Shown here: piece by piece, positions 49,890 to 59,082 of the stretch
Layout: the number at the start of each line of letters is the position of its first letter
How positions within the stretch are numbered: the stretch's first letter is position 1
From: Actinophytocola oryzae
Lineage (GTDB): Bacteria > Actinomycetota > Actinomycetes > Mycobacteriales > Pseudonocardiaceae
Reading direction: 5' to 3'
NCBI RefSeq assembly: GCF_004364325.1
Contig: NZ_SOCP01000015.1
Span: 171,708 to 235,707, forward strand
DNA: 64,000 nucleotides
Position numbers and translations under genes: made by a program
The notes under the pieces: model-generated
Database searches by the model: none
The model's input: the letters and a program-made list of their open reading frames with translations, nothing else
What the model was told of the DNA's origin: nothing

Positions 49890-52474
49890 GTGGAGGATTC
49901 CCCCTTGTTAGTCCTGTGACGGTTGAAGAAATACCGAGCACCGAACCCGATCGCGATGGCCGCCAGGAGGCTGAGGAACGCGGCGGCCTTCCATGGCGTG
50001 ACCTCGTGCGAGCCGAGCCGCGCCACCCCGCCGGTGTCCGCGTTCTTGTCCGTGTTCTTGTGCTCGCTGGCGAGCGGGAGACGCACGGCGGCGGTAACCG
50101 GGGCCAGTTCAGCGCTCAGCCACGAGCGGCCGGCGATTCCCGGCGCCGCGGCGATGCTTGTCGCCAGGTCGCTGTCCTCATCGTCCTTCGCCGCGAAACC
50201 GCCGTCGTCGAGCAGCAGTGCGGCCATCGACCGGGCGGTCCCGCTCGAGTCGAGCCCGGCAGCCTGGCGCCCAGCCGCGACAGCGGCGCTGGCTGGGAGG
50301 TCGGGGGTGCCACGCTTGTCCAGCACGAGGCCGTCGGTGTCCGTCGCGTCGTTGAGGGCAGCGGCCGTGCGGACGAGCGCGGCGGCTCGACTGTCCGACC
50401 AGCTCTTCGGCACGACATTGTTCGGCGCGGCGGAGCGCGGGTCGTCGATGCCGCGTGCGTCGTGGACACCCGTGGTCGGCTGGGTCACCTGGCGCCGGCC
50501 GTTCAACGCCTCCACCACAGCGGCCGTGGCGGTGACATCGCCGGTCTCGCAGTCCACCTTGTCCAGGCTGACCGGGAACGTGCCGTCGTCGCACTGGTGG
50601 GCGACCAGCGTGTCGATCGACCGGTCCGCCTCCCCGGATCCCGCGATCGTGCCGAGGGTCGCCCACGCCAGCCGGGCCGTCGAGTCGTCGGCGTCGCCGA
50701 ACTCGCCGGTGTCGACGAACCGGCCGTCCTTGCCGAGCTTCGCCAGATCGCGGCGCAACATATCGACGGTCTCGTCGATGTCCTCGGGTGCGTCTCCGTC
50801 GGCGCGGAGGAACTCGGCGATCACCAGGAGCTTCGCCAGCGGCTGTGCGTAGGCGGCTGGCTTCGTCTCGTACGGGACGCCGTGCGCGTAGGCCTTGACC
50901 GAGTCCGGGTTCAGGAGGAACCGGGACGCGCGGTCCACCGCGTCGGGTTGCTCATCGAGCGTCCGCAACGCCAGGACGAGGTCGGCGGTGGCGTCGTAGT
51001 CGACGTAGGTCGTGTCGTCCTCGGTGACCTCGACGTGGTCACCATCGACGAGCGTGCCGGCCAGGTATGCCCCGAGCCTGCCGGGCGGTGTGTCATCGGC
51101 CGGCGCCGATGTGGTGGTCGCCGGTCGCACCGTCTGGGTGTTGCTCTTCTTCTTGGGTGGCGCCGGCTGACCCGCTTTCTTGCTGACCTGCGGCGTCGGC
51201 CCGGCCTGCGGCGGTGGGGTGGTGCCGCCCGGTCCTGGCGGCGGGTTGTCGCCGGGTGGCGGGTCGTCCTCGGGGAGGTTGCCCTGGGTGAGGTCGTAGA
51301 AGCCGACCTGCGAGAGGCCGAGTGAGGCCTGGGCGCTGGCGCGGATCCAGGTGTCGATGCCGGTGATACCGCCGGTCTGGGCTGCCCGGTAGGACTCGGG
51401 GTTGTAGGCGATGGCGCCGATGTGGTCAGCGAGGCTGGTGGTCGCGTCGGCCGCGGTCGTGGCCTGCGCGGATTGGAGGAAGGCGACACCGCAGTCGACC
51501 GCGGCCTGCGCGCCACCCGCGTCGGCGAGTGCCTGCACGATCAGGCCGGTGCTGTTGGTGTTGGCCACCTCGGTCCCCACACCGCCGCCCCAGCCGCCAT
51601 CGGCGGTCTGGTTGGCCGTGAGCCAGGCGACCGCGCGGCCGATCGGCTCGTCGAGCCCCTGGGCTCCGGCCCTGCGGGCGGCGAGCAGCGCGGACAGCGC
51701 GAACCCGGTGCTGTCGCCGTCCGGTGACGACTGGTCGAACGCCTTGCCCTCGTCGCAGGTCGAGACCTTGTAGCCGTTGGGGGTGACGTGGTCGCCGGTC
51801 TCGGTGGTGGGGACGTAGCCGAAGAAGATCCGGAAGTAGCCCTCGGAACACTGCTGGGTCAGCATGGTGTCGATCGCGAACTGGTCGTTCACCCCCGCCC
51901 CTGCCAGGCCGATCACCCCGAGGGCCTGCCCGAACATGTTGGCATTGTTGCTGACGAAGTCCGCCATGTCCGGGTTCTTCGCGTAGTCGCTGACCCGGCC
52001 CTTGTCCGGTCCCGCTCGCTTGATGGTGCCCTGGGTCTCGGCGACCATGTCGTGCCCGCCGAAGTTCCTCGGGTCCCTCCCGGCAACCTCGGCGGCCACG
52101 AGGATCTTCGCTGTGGCGCCACCCACGATGATCTGGTCGAACCCCTGGCCTGGGACCAGTCCGTCCCAGGTGTAGTAGTCCGTCGCGTGCAGCTCGAGGT
52201 AGGAGGCGATAGGCGCGGCGAGGTCACCAGCGCCGGAGGCGTACATGGCGTACAGGACGTCGATCATGAGCCCGTGGTCGGGCAGCGCACCGCCAAGCGG
52301 GTTCTCAAGCGTGCCATCGGACTTCAGCTGTGTGACCAGCCACTGCGAGTTGGCCCTCGCCGCGGGCCTGCTCGGCGCGCCTTCCGCCACTGCGGGCGGT
52401 CCCGCGCATATCCCGAAGAGCAGTAGGGCCGATAAGCCGATCACCGCGAGCCGGCTGTGAACAGTGTGCTGCAC
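49886..52474 (-). CDS. Surface protein with two alpha/alpha-barrel domains and C-terminal anchor, 862 aa
   Basis: A signal peptide (VIGLSALLLFGICAGPPAVA) is followed by a first helical barrel (~35-400) with TADGGWGGGVGTEVANTNST and GLIVQALADAGG. A Pro-rich linker (~400-460) leads to a second, more diverged barrel (~465-830) and a membrane helix (AAFLSLLAAIAIGFGARYFF) plus basic tail. The fold is that of prenyltransferases and the transcobalamin N-domain. It leads the operon, after a cobalamin riboswitch, and precedes two beta-domain proteins and the ECF importer. I infer the cobalamin-binding barrel of a split surface receptor. GTG 52474 has GGGGATGAGAGAG upstream. Confidence 0.78.
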   Translation of the reverse strand: MQHTVHSRLAVIGLSALLLFGICAGPPAVAEGAPSRPAARANSQWLVTQLKSDGTLENPLGGALPDHGLMIDVLYAMYASGAGDLAAPIASYLELHATDYYTWDGLVPGQGFDQIIVGGATAKILVAAEVAGRDPRNFGGHDMVAETQGTIKRAGPDKGRVSDYAKNPDMADFVSNNANMFGQALGVIGLAGAGVNDQFAIDTMLTQQCSEGYFRIFFGYVPTTETGDHVTPNGYKVSTCDEGKAFDQSSPDGDSTGFALSALLAARRAGAQGLDEPIGRAVAWLTANQTADGGWGGGVGTEVANTNSTGLIVQALADAGGAQAAVDCGVAFLQSAQATTAADATTSLADHIGAIAYNPESYRAAQTGGITGIDTWIRASAQASLGLSQVGFYDLTQGNLPEDDPPPGDNPPPGPGGTTPPPQAGPTPQVSKKAGQPAPPKKKSNTQTVRPATTTSAPADDTPPGRLGAYLAGTLVDGDHVEVTEDDTTYVDYDATADLVLALRTLDEQPDAVDRASRFLLNPDSVKAYAHGVPYETKPAAYAQPLAKLLVIAEFLRADGDAPEDIDETVDMLRRDLAKLGKDGRFVDTGEFGDADDSTARLAWATLGTIAGSGEADRSIDTLVAHQCDDGTFPVSLDKVDCETGDVTATAAVVEALNGRRQVTQPTTGVHDARGIDDPRSAAPNNVVPKSWSDSRAAALVRTAAALNDATDTDGLVLDKRGTPDLPASAAVAAGRQAAGLDSSGTARSMAALLLDDGGFAAKDDEDSDLATSIAAAPGIAGRSWLSAELAPVTAAVRLPLASEHKNTDKNADTGGVARLGSHEVTPWKAAAFLSLLAAIAIGFGARYFFNRHRTNKGESST

Positions 52475-52559
52475 GCTCTCTCATCCCCTGCAGTGCCAGG
52501 GAGAGACCGGTGCCCGCACCGAACGTCCGCCCCTGCACCTCGCGACAGTGGTAACGACA

Positions 52560-52665
52560 AGAACCGCCCGATCCGGTAACCCGACTCGTCACCTGTGAAG
52601 GTGACCCACGGTTGCGCGACAGTGCCGGACTTCGACCGGCTTCCCCATCACAGGCAGCAAATATG
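52560..52665 (-). promoter_or_regulatory. Cobalamin riboswitch of the receptor/ECF operon
   Basis: On the minus strand: TGATGGGGAAGCCGGTCGAA, then GTCCGGCACTGTCGCGCAAC, then the B12-box-like GACGAGTCGGGTTACCGGATC, matching the core segments of cobalamin riboswitches. About 85 further bases lead to the GTG start of the 862-aa gene. The region 52475-52848 otherwise holds only the divergent promoter region of the superoxide dismutase. Confidence 0.88.
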
Positions 52666-52848
52666 GAGTTAGAGACCAGACAAAACGATTGACTCTAACA
52701 CCCGGCCGGCGCGCCTGTCGTCACTGCCCGCATCCGGCTCAGCCCCGGTTGTGCCGTCCAGCCCAACGACCCGGAACCGCCGATTCGACACTATCGAACC
52801 CAACTGGCTGTTGCACATAACTTGCAGCTGGGGGAGTATGTTCGGCCC

Positions 52849-53481
52849 ATGACCGTTCAGTACGTGCTCCCGGACATGCCCTACGACTACGGCGCGCTCG
52901 AGCCCGCGATCACCGGGGAGATCCTGGAGCTCCACCACAGCAAGCACCACGCCGCGTACGTGAAGGGCGCGAACGACACGCTGGAACGGCTGTCCGAGAC
53001 TCGTGAGGCCGGTGACTACTCGGGACTGGTGGGCCTGGAGAAGACGTTCGCGTTCAACCTGTCCGGACACGTGCTGCACACGATCTTCTGGGACAACCTC
53101 TCCCCCGACGGCGGCGACCGCCCCGACGGCGAGCTCGCGGCGGCCATCGACGAGCACTTCGGCTCGTTCGACGCGTTCAGCAAGCAGCTCTCCACCGCCA
53201 CCGCGAGCGTGCAAGGCTCCGGCTGGGGCGTGCTCGCGTGGGAACCGCTGTCCCAGCGCCTCGTGGTCGAGCAGCTCTACGACCACCACGGCAACGTCGG
53301 CATGAACACCACCCCGATCCTGGTGTTCGACGCCTGGGAACACGCCTACTACCTCCAGTACCGCAACGTCCGCCCCGACTACGTGCAGAAACTGTGGAAC
53401 CTGGTCAACTGGACAGACGTCACCCACCGGTTCGACGCCGCCCGCGCCGGGCACCTGGGCGTCAACGCACCGGCCAAGTGA
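52849..53481 (+). CDS. Fe/Mn superoxide dismutase, 210 aa
   Basis: Converts superoxide to oxygen and peroxide in the cytoplasm. The N-terminal metal His is in ILELHHSKHHAAYVKGANDT. A second ligand follows at FNLSGHVLHTIFWDNLSPDG, and the last two (Asp, His) are in LVFDAWEHAYYLQYRNVRPD. The length is normal for the family. ATG 52849 is preceded by GGGGGAG at a long spacing; TTG 52822 upstream is unlikely. Metal choice (Fe or Mn) is not certain from sequence. Confidence 0.95.
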   Translation: MTVQYVLPDMPYDYGALEPAITGEILELHHSKHHAAYVKGANDTLERLSETREAGDYSGLVGLEKTFAFNLSGHVLHTIFWDNLSPDGGDRPDGELAAAIDEHFGSFDAFSKQLSTATASVQGSGWGVLAWEPLSQRLVVEQLYDHHGNVGMNTTPILVFDAWEHAYYLQYRNVRPDYVQKLWNLVNWTDVTHRFDAARAGHLGVNAPAK

Positions 53482-53502
53482 CCACTCGAGAGAAGCGACT
53501 CG

Positions 53503-54060
53503 ATGACCACAACCGTGCAGGTAGAACGTCTCGGCCCCGCCGAGCTACGTGACCTCGAAGCAGCGTTGTGCGACGTGTATCGGCAGTGCTTCACCGAACC
53601 GCCGTGGCATGAGACACCCGCCCAGGTCGGTGCGTACGCCACAGCACTCGCCGACCACCTGGCTCAGCCCGGGATGTCCGCACTGGTCGTCCGAACCACC
53701 GACGGGATAGCCGGGGTCATCTACGGCTGGCCCGCGCCGCCACGACTCCCGCGCGACTCGTTCCACGACACGCTGGTCTCCCACGTGCCTGCCCATGTCC
53801 GGCGCGACCTGGTCGCGCCGGCGATCGTGGTGGTCGAGCTGATGGTGCACCCCGCCCACCGTGGCCGCGGCATCGGTAGGTCGCTGATCGAGCAGTATGT
53901 AGAAGGGCACCCTGCCGCGTGGTTGTGCACCCACCCCGATGCCCCGGCCACGGCACTGTACGAGTCCGCAGGTTGGCAACGCAGAGGGTCGTTCAGCAAC
54001 CAGAACGGCGACCCTCGGGTCGTCTACACCTGGACGTCCGACGAGGACAAATCACCCTGA
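53503..54060 (+). CDS. GNAT N-acetyltransferase, 185 aa
   Basis: Motif A, VVVELMVHPAHRGRGIGRSL (R-G-x-G-I-G), binds acetyl-CoA. The last strand and helix (HPDAPATALYESAGWQRRGS) are typical. The substrate is unknown. It starts 21 bases after the dismutase stop and probably shares its transcript. A strong stem-loop follows. Confidence 0.85.
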   Translation: MTTTVQVERLGPAELRDLEAALCDVYRQCFTEPPWHETPAQVGAYATALADHLAQPGMSALVVRTTDGIAGVIYGWPAPPRLPRDSFHDTLVSHVPAHVRRDLVAPAIVVVELMVHPAHRGRGIGRSLIEQYVEGHPAAWLCTHPDAPATALYESAGWQRRGSFSNQNGDPRVVYTWTSDEDKSP

Positions 54061-54111
54061 AGAGCTCGGCAGGTTGGCGCTCCGACAAAGTACCGGACCT
54101 GCCGAAACGGA

Positions 54112-54142
54112 GATGCCCTCGCGACACGGTCGCGAGGGCATC
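54112..54142. terminator. 14-bp perfect stem-loop between convergent genes
   Basis: GATGCCCTCGCGAC (54112-54125) and GTCGCGAGGGCATC (54129-54142) flank an ACG loop. It lies between the plus-strand GNAT and the minus-strand NiCoT genes and can end both. Confidence 0.85.
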
Positions 54143-54156
54143 TCACCTTTCCATGT

Positions 54157-55299
54157 TCAGTCCGCCGCGGGGGCGTCCGAGAGCCGGGCCGACCACTTCT
54201 CCTCGATACGCCCGAACCGCCACACCGCCAGCGCCACCAACCACGCGACCACGAACAACGCGACCACGAACAACGCGACGATGCCGTACCCGGCGTAGTC
54301 CAGCGGGATGTCCGCAATCGCGACCAACGGCCCCGAGTCAATCCTCGCCTGGTCCACGAGCACACCGACCAGCTCGATCGTCCCGATCACCAACGCGACC
54401 GCGACCGACAACGCGGTGATCGTGATGTTGTAGAACACCTTCCGCACCGGCTTCGCGAACGCCCACCCGTACGCCAGGTTCATGAACACCCCATCCAGGG
54501 TGTCCAGCAGGCACATCCCGGCGGCGAACAGGACCGGCAACACCAGGATCGCGTAGAACGGCAGGTTGAACGCCGCCGCGCCCCCGGCTAGCACCAGCAG
54601 TCCGATCTCGGTGGCGGTGTCGAACCCCAGTCCGAACAGGACACCGATCGGGTAGATGTGCCACGGCCTCGTGACCGACTTCGTGAGTCCACCGAGGATC
54701 CGGTTCATGAACCCACGCTTGTTCAGCTGTTCCTCCAGCTCTCGCTCGTCGAACTCACCCGACCGCATCCGCCGGAACACCCGCACGATCCCCAGCAACA
54801 CCACCAGATTCAGCACACCCAGAATCCACAGGAACACCCCGGACACCGACGCGCCGATGATCCCGGTGACCGAATGCAGCCCGGAGCCCTCGTCCTCGAC
54901 CTGACCGGCGAGGGCCCGCACACCCACCGACAGCAAGAACGCCAGCCCGAACACGATCGTCGAATGCCCTAGGGAGAACCAGAAACCCACCGATAACGGC
55001 CGCCGCGCCGGAGAGTCGGCCATCAACTTCCGCGTGGTGTTGTCCACCGCCGCGATGTGATCCGCGTCGAACGCGTGCCGCATCCCCAACGTGTAGGCCA
55101 ACATGCCGACACCGATCCCGAAGATCCCACTACTCCCCAGGTCGTAGTGCTTCGGGATCACCAACAGGCCGAGCACCCCGAACCCCACCACATGCAACAA
55201 CAGGACGAACCCGAACATCCCGCCCAAAGACCGACGATCCGACCGCGACAACGCTCCCCACCGGACCGAACGGGACCTCACGTCAACAGACTCCGTCAC
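54157..55299 (-). CDS. NiCoT-family nickel/cobalt permease, 380 aa
   Basis: Imports Ni2+ or Co2+. The signature TLGMRHAFDADHIAAVDNTT in helix II is diagnostic. It is followed by VGFWFSLGHSTIVFGLAFLL and FGLGFDTATEIGLLVLAG. Eight or so hydrophobic helices fit the family. GTG 55299 follows GGTGGAG; GTG 55311 is possible. Given the nearby B12 genes, cobalt is an attractive cargo, but sequence alone does not separate Ni from Co. No metal riboswitch was recognised in 55312-55690; that gap has only a short coding-like plus-strand run around 55413-55590 without a clear start. Confidence 0.92.
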   Translation of the reverse strand: MTESVDVRSRSVRWGALSRSDRRSLGGMFGFVLLLHVVGFGVLGLLVIPKHYDLGSSGIFGIGVGMLAYTLGMRHAFDADHIAAVDNTTRKLMADSPARRPLSVGFWFSLGHSTIVFGLAFLLSVGVRALAGQVEDEGSGLHSVTGIIGASVSGVFLWILGVLNLVVLLGIVRVFRRMRSGEFDERELEEQLNKRGFMNRILGGLTKSVTRPWHIYPIGVLFGLGFDTATEIGLLVLAGGAAAFNLPFYAILVLPVLFAAGMCLLDTLDGVFMNLAYGWAFAKPVRKVFYNITITALSVAVALVIGTIELVGVLVDQARIDSGPLVAIADIPLDYAGYGIVALFVVALFVVAWLVALAVWRFGRIEEKWSARLSDAPAAD

Positions 55300-55758
55300 G
55301 ACACACTCCACCCGCCATCAGGATGCCGCGACTGTCGCGCCCACTCTGACGAAGCTACCCGCTATCACAAGTAGCTGGCAATTGCCTGTCTTTTGCATGA
55401 CCATTCGGCCGGTTTGACCATATCGACTTGGTCGACACCGTCGGCAGCGGCACCTACCTGACTCCGGGTGTCCTGTACTTCACGCAGGACCGCGTACCCT
55501 GCCGGCGGGCGAGGTGGGAGTGGGCATTCAACGCCCCAAGGCCCGCTGAACCGAGCATCGAAGGGTGTCCCCATGGGTACGCGCGGTACTGTTGAATCGA
55601 TTGATTGAAAGTTGCCAGGTCGTGTCGCCGTCTCTTGAATTGGGCAGAGAATGAGAAGATGGCAACTATGAGCATGAAGTACAGCGGCCCGGCTGGTGCG
55701 CCTCCCGCTTTCCGGACAGTGGATCTAATAAGATCCAGTCTGGAATGGAGGATAATCA

Positions 55759-56049
55759 ATGTCGGAACGACGTCGAAAGTTCTCTCCCGAGTTTCGGGAT
55801 GAAGCGGTCAAGATGGTGATCGAGGGGAATCGTCCGGCCGCGCAGGTCGCTCGGGAGTTGGGGATCAACTCGGGTACGTTGGGGAACTGGGTCGCCCAGT
55901 ATCGTAGAGCGCACCCGGTCGACGAGGAGCCGCTGTCGGTTTCCGATCGAGCCAGGTTACGTGAACTCGAGCGCGAGAACCAGGAACTCAAGATGCGTAA
56001 CGAGTTTCTGGGAAAAGCTGCGGCCTTCTTCGCCCAGGAGTATCGGTGA
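55759..56049 (+). CDS. IS3-family transposase OrfA, 96 aa
   Basis: The HTH segment KFSPEFRDEAVKMVIEGNRP, then AARELGINSGTLGNWVAQY-type sequence and the C-terminal leucine-zipper-like RARLRELERENQELKMRNEF, are standard for IS3 OrfA. GGAGGATA precedes the ATG. OrfB begins in an overlapping frame (GTGA), where programmed frameshifting usually fuses the two. Confidence 0.9.
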   Translation: MSERRRKFSPEFRDEAVKMVIEGNRPAAQVARELGINSGTLGNWVAQYRRAHPVDEEPLSVSDRARLRELERENQELKMRNEFLGKAAAFFAQEYR

Positions 56050-56642
56050 CCGCGAAGTTCGCGTTTATCGACGGCAAGAAGGACACCTACCCGATCGTGA
56101 GGATGTGTGCCTGGTTGGGCGTGTCCACCTCGGGCTACTACGAGTGGAAAGACCGCCCGCCGTCGCCGGCGACCCAGCAACGCGAACGACTCGCCGCGAT
56201 GATCACGGAGATCTTCCAGGCCAACCACGGCACCTACGGCTACCGGCGGATCCATGCCGTGCTCGCCCGCTCCGGCGAGCAAGTGTCCGACGAACTGGTT
56301 CGGGAGCTGATGCGTGAGCTGGACCTGGTGGCCTGCCAGCCGCGGCCGCGGCGGCCGACCACCACCGACCCCGACCAGGCCCACCGCATCCCAGACCTCG
56401 TGGAACGGGACTTCACCGCCGCTGAACCCGGCACCAAGCTGGTCGGCGACATCACCTACATCCCCACCGGGGAGGGTTGGGTGTATCTGGCCACGGTGAT
56501 CGACTGCTACTCGAAAATGGTGATCGGCTGGTCCATGGCCGACCACTATAAAACCTCCCTCATCGCCGCCGCACTCGATTCCGCGGCCGGCACGATCGAC
56601 CTCCGGCCAGGATGCGTCTTCCATTCCGACCGCGGCTCGAAC

Positions 56643-58094
56643 GGCGGATTCAACTGGTCGTCGCAACACCTCGATTATGGAGGTGTTGATGGGTAGGCCA
56701 GCGGGGTGGATGAAGGCGTTGACGGGGCGGTCGCCGATGAAGTCGCCGGGGGCGCCGGCGTTGCGGCGGGAGGTTGAGCGCGAGTTCTGGCGGGAGGTCG
56801 GTAGGGGACTCACGAGCGAGGACGCCGCGGTCGCTGTCGGCGTGTCGCCCGCGGCTGGCACTCGATGGTTCCGGCAGCGTGGCGGTATGCCTTCGTTCAT
56901 GTTGACACCGGTGACGGGTCGCTATTTGTCGTTTGCCGAGCGTGAAGAGATCGCTGTGCTGCGAGCCCGGGATGTGGGAGTGAGGGACATCGCTCGTCGG
57001 TTGGGACGTGCCCCGTCAACTGTTTCTCGGGAACTTCGTCGGAATGCTGCGACTCGTGGAGGGAAGTTGGAGTATCGGGCCTCGGTCGCGCAGTGGAAGG
57101 CAGATTTGGTTGCTATGCGGCCGAAGACGGCGAAGCTGGTGGCGAACGAGCGGTTGCGTGAGTATGTGCAGGAGCGTCTTGCGGGCGAGCTGCGTCATCC
57201 TGATGGAATGCCGGTGTCCGGGCCGGTGACGGCGCGGTGGAACGGGCGGAACAAGCCACGGCGGCAGGATCGCCGCTGGGCCAGGGCGTGGAGTCCCGAG
57301 CAGATCTCCGCGCGACTGAGGCTGGACTTCCCCGATGATGAATCCATGCGCATCTCCCACGAAGCGATCTACCAGGCGCTGTATGTCCAGAGCCGTGGTG
57401 GGCTCAACCGTGAACTGGTTGCCTGTCTGCGGACCGGGCGTGCGCTGCGTGTGCCTCGAGCACGCGCTCGGCAGCGCGCGGGCGGCCACGTCACGCCGGA
57501 GGTGATGATCAGCCAACGCCCGGCCGAGGTCGAGGATCGCGCCGTGCCCGGGCACTGGGAGGGAGACCTGATCATCGGCACCGACCGATCCGCGATCGGC
57601 ACCCTCGTCGAACGCACCACCAGATTCACCGTGCTGCTTCACCTGCCCCGCCAGCAGGGGTGGGGTATCGAACCACGAGTGAAGAACGGGCCGGCGTTGG
57701 GCGGCTACGGCGCCGAGGCGATGCGCGCCGCTATCGCGCAGCAAATGAGCGTGCTGCCCGCATGGTTGCGCCGATCGCTGACCTGGGACCGCGGCAAAGA
57801 ACTCGCTCAGCACGCCCAATTCACCATCGACACCGACATCGCGGTCTACTTCGCCGACCCACACAGCCCCTGGCAACGCGGCACGAACGAGAACACCAAC
57901 GGCTTGCTACGCCAGTACTTTCCCAAAGGCACCGACCTGTCCCGGCGGGACGACGAGGAGATCGAAGCGGTCGCTGCCGCACTGAACAGCAGACCACGCA
58001 AGACACTCAACTGGAAGACACCAGCCGAAGCACTGAACGAACTGCTACTCTCACAACAATAAAGCTGGTGTTGCGACCACCAGTTGAATCCGGT
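56643..58094. mobile_element. IS30-family insertion sequence, 1452 bp
   Basis: GGATTCAACTGGT-GTCGCAAC-type inverted repeats (about 25 bp, one mismatch) lie at both ends. AAC is duplicated on each side (56640-56642, 58095-58097), a 3-bp target duplication as expected for IS30. It sits inside the OrfB of the IS3 element. Confidence 0.85.
56689..58062 (+). CDS. IS30-family transposase, 457 aa
   Basis: An N-terminal HTH (FAEREEIAVLRARDVGVRDI, then ARRLGRAPSTVSRELRRNAA) is followed by a DDE domain: VPGHWEGDLIIGTDRSAIGT, LRRSLTWDRGKELAQHAQFT and WQRGTNENTNGLLRQYFPKG. ATG 56689 follows GGAGGT; an ATG at 56677 lies upstream without a site. Intact. Confidence 0.92.
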   Translation: MGRPAGWMKALTGRSPMKSPGAPALRREVEREFWREVGRGLTSEDAAVAVGVSPAAGTRWFRQRGGMPSFMLTPVTGRYLSFAEREEIAVLRARDVGVRDIARRLGRAPSTVSRELRRNAATRGGKLEYRASVAQWKADLVAMRPKTAKLVANERLREYVQERLAGELRHPDGMPVSGPVTARWNGRNKPRRQDRRWARAWSPEQISARLRLDFPDDESMRISHEAIYQALYVQSRGGLNRELVACLRTGRALRVPRARARQRAGGHVTPEVMISQRPAEVEDRAVPGHWEGDLIIGTDRSAIGTLVERTTRFTVLLHLPRQQGWGIEPRVKNGPALGGYGAEAMRAAIAQQMSVLPAWLRRSLTWDRGKELAQHAQFTIDTDIAVYFADPHSPWQRGTNENTNGLLRQYFPKGTDLSRRDDEEIEAVAAALNSRPRKTLNWKTPAEALNELLLSQQ

Positions 58095-58421
58095 AACTAC
58101 ACCTCCTACAAGTTCGCCACCAAGATCGCCGACATGGACATGCGCCACTCCGTCGGCCGAACCGGGATCTGTTGGGACAATGCGATGGCCGAATCGTTCT
58201 TTGGTGCTTTGAAGAACGAATGGATATATCACATGACATTCACCACACGCGCCGAAGCTCGGCAGGCTATTGTGTACTACATCGAAGGGTTCTATAATCG
58301 ACGACGTCTCCACTCAGGGCTCGGGTACAAGACCCCCCTAGAGGTCCACGCCGAGTACCTGAATCGACAGCTCGCAGCATGAACTAGCCGCAAGAAAGCT
58401 GTCCGGAAAATTCGGGGCGCC

Positions 58422-58604
58422 TCACCTTGAGACTAGAACCCCAGCAAGGCCGAGGGTGGTACCGACGTTGACCAGCACGGACGGCGTGGTCCCCTGCCAC
58501 GCCCAACGATCTTCGAGGAACAGAGCCAGCACGACGAGGACCACGCCGAGCACGAAACAGGTCACGACCCAACCCCACCGCGGGCGACGCTCGCCTTCAC
58601 TCAT
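58422..58604 (-). CDS. Small membrane protein, C-terminus truncated by IS3
   Basis: MSEGERRPRWGWVVTCFVLG, then VVLVVLALFLEDRWAW and LVNVGTTLGLAGVL give two hydrophobic helices. The last codons and stop come from the IS3 end, so the original product was longer. Related small membrane proteins often continue into a cytoplasmic helix after such a second segment. Function unknown. Confidence 0.55.
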   Translation of the reverse strand: MSEGERRPRWGWVVTCFVLGVVLVVLALFLEDRWAWQGTTPSVLVNVGTTLGLAGVLVSR

Positions 58605-58647
58605 CGGACCACCTTATTCAAGGCCCTCATCGCGCTGGCAACGGCCA

Positions 58648-58671
58648 GCGGGGGCCGAAAATGGCCCCCGC
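58648..58671 (-). terminator. 9-bp stem-loop after the 65-aa membrane protein
   Basis: GCGGGGGCC and GGCCCCCGC pair around GAAAAT, 23 bases past the minus-strand stop. Confidence 0.7.
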
Positions 58672-58693
58672 CCGCAGTCGTCGCCCGGGTTGC

Positions 58694-58891
58694 TCACACC
58701 ACACCCATCTCGTGCAGCTTGACCAACAGTGCGCCAGCGCCACTGGCTGCTGTGCCAGCGCCCAGCACGATGCGAAGCACCTTGACAGCATCTCTGCGCC
58801 GGTACCGGTCGGGCTGGAACAGCGCGACTCCGGTTGCGGCCGCCGCAGCCAGCACGACGAACGCCGCCATCGCGAACCCGAAGATCAACAT
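58694..58891 (-). CDS. Small two-helix membrane protein, 65 aa
   Basis: MLIFGFAMAAFVVLAAAAAT, a basic loop FQPDRYRRRDAVKVLR, and a second hydrophobic helix IVLGAGTAASGAGALLVKL. ATG 58891 has GAGGA upstream; GTG 58906 is an alternative. No family recognised. It precedes the truncated membrane gene on the same strand. Confidence 0.55.
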   Translation of the reverse strand: MLIFGFAMAAFVVLAAAAATGVALFQPDRYRRRDAVKVLRIVLGAGTAASGAGALLVKLHEMGVV

Positions 58892-59082
58892 CCCCTGCGT
58901 CCTCACGTGTCATCCCACGCAGGCGCCTGCGGCCTGCTGAAAGCCACGATGCGTTGATAGAGGGTCAGTTGTCACATACCTCGCTTTTACCGGTAGACTG
59001 CGCCGAAGAGCGATGATCGATGAGGCCAAGGTACTCAAGGCGCGGTCTATAGGTGTCAGTCTAAACGTCGAAACTTTCTTGG

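Larger units (their letters stand above)
56046..58382 (+). pseudogene. IS3-family transposase OrfB, split by IS30
   Basis: The 5' part (56046-56642) carries KFAFIDGKKDTYPIVRMCAW, NHGTYGYRRIHAVLARSG, the first Asp in LVGDITYIPTGEGWVYLATV and the second in HSDRGSN. The 3' part (58095-58382) resumes exactly in frame with TSYKFATKIADMDMRHSVGR, then DNAMAESFFGALKNEW (the Glu) and HSGLGYKTPLEVH. Removing the IS30 and one AAC gives an unbroken 293-residue OrfB, so this insertion is its only visible damage. Confidence 0.88.
55694..58426. mobile_element. IS3-family element interrupted by IS30, ends approximate
   Basis: TTTCCGGACAG (55709-55719) recurs inverted as CTGTCCGGAAA at 58399. The repeats extend outward with gaps (GGTGCGCCTCCCG versus GGTGAGGCGCCCCG). 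Between them are orfA and orfB of an IS3-type transposase, the latter split by an IS30 element. The right end truncates a small membrane-protein gene. Confidence 0.8.
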
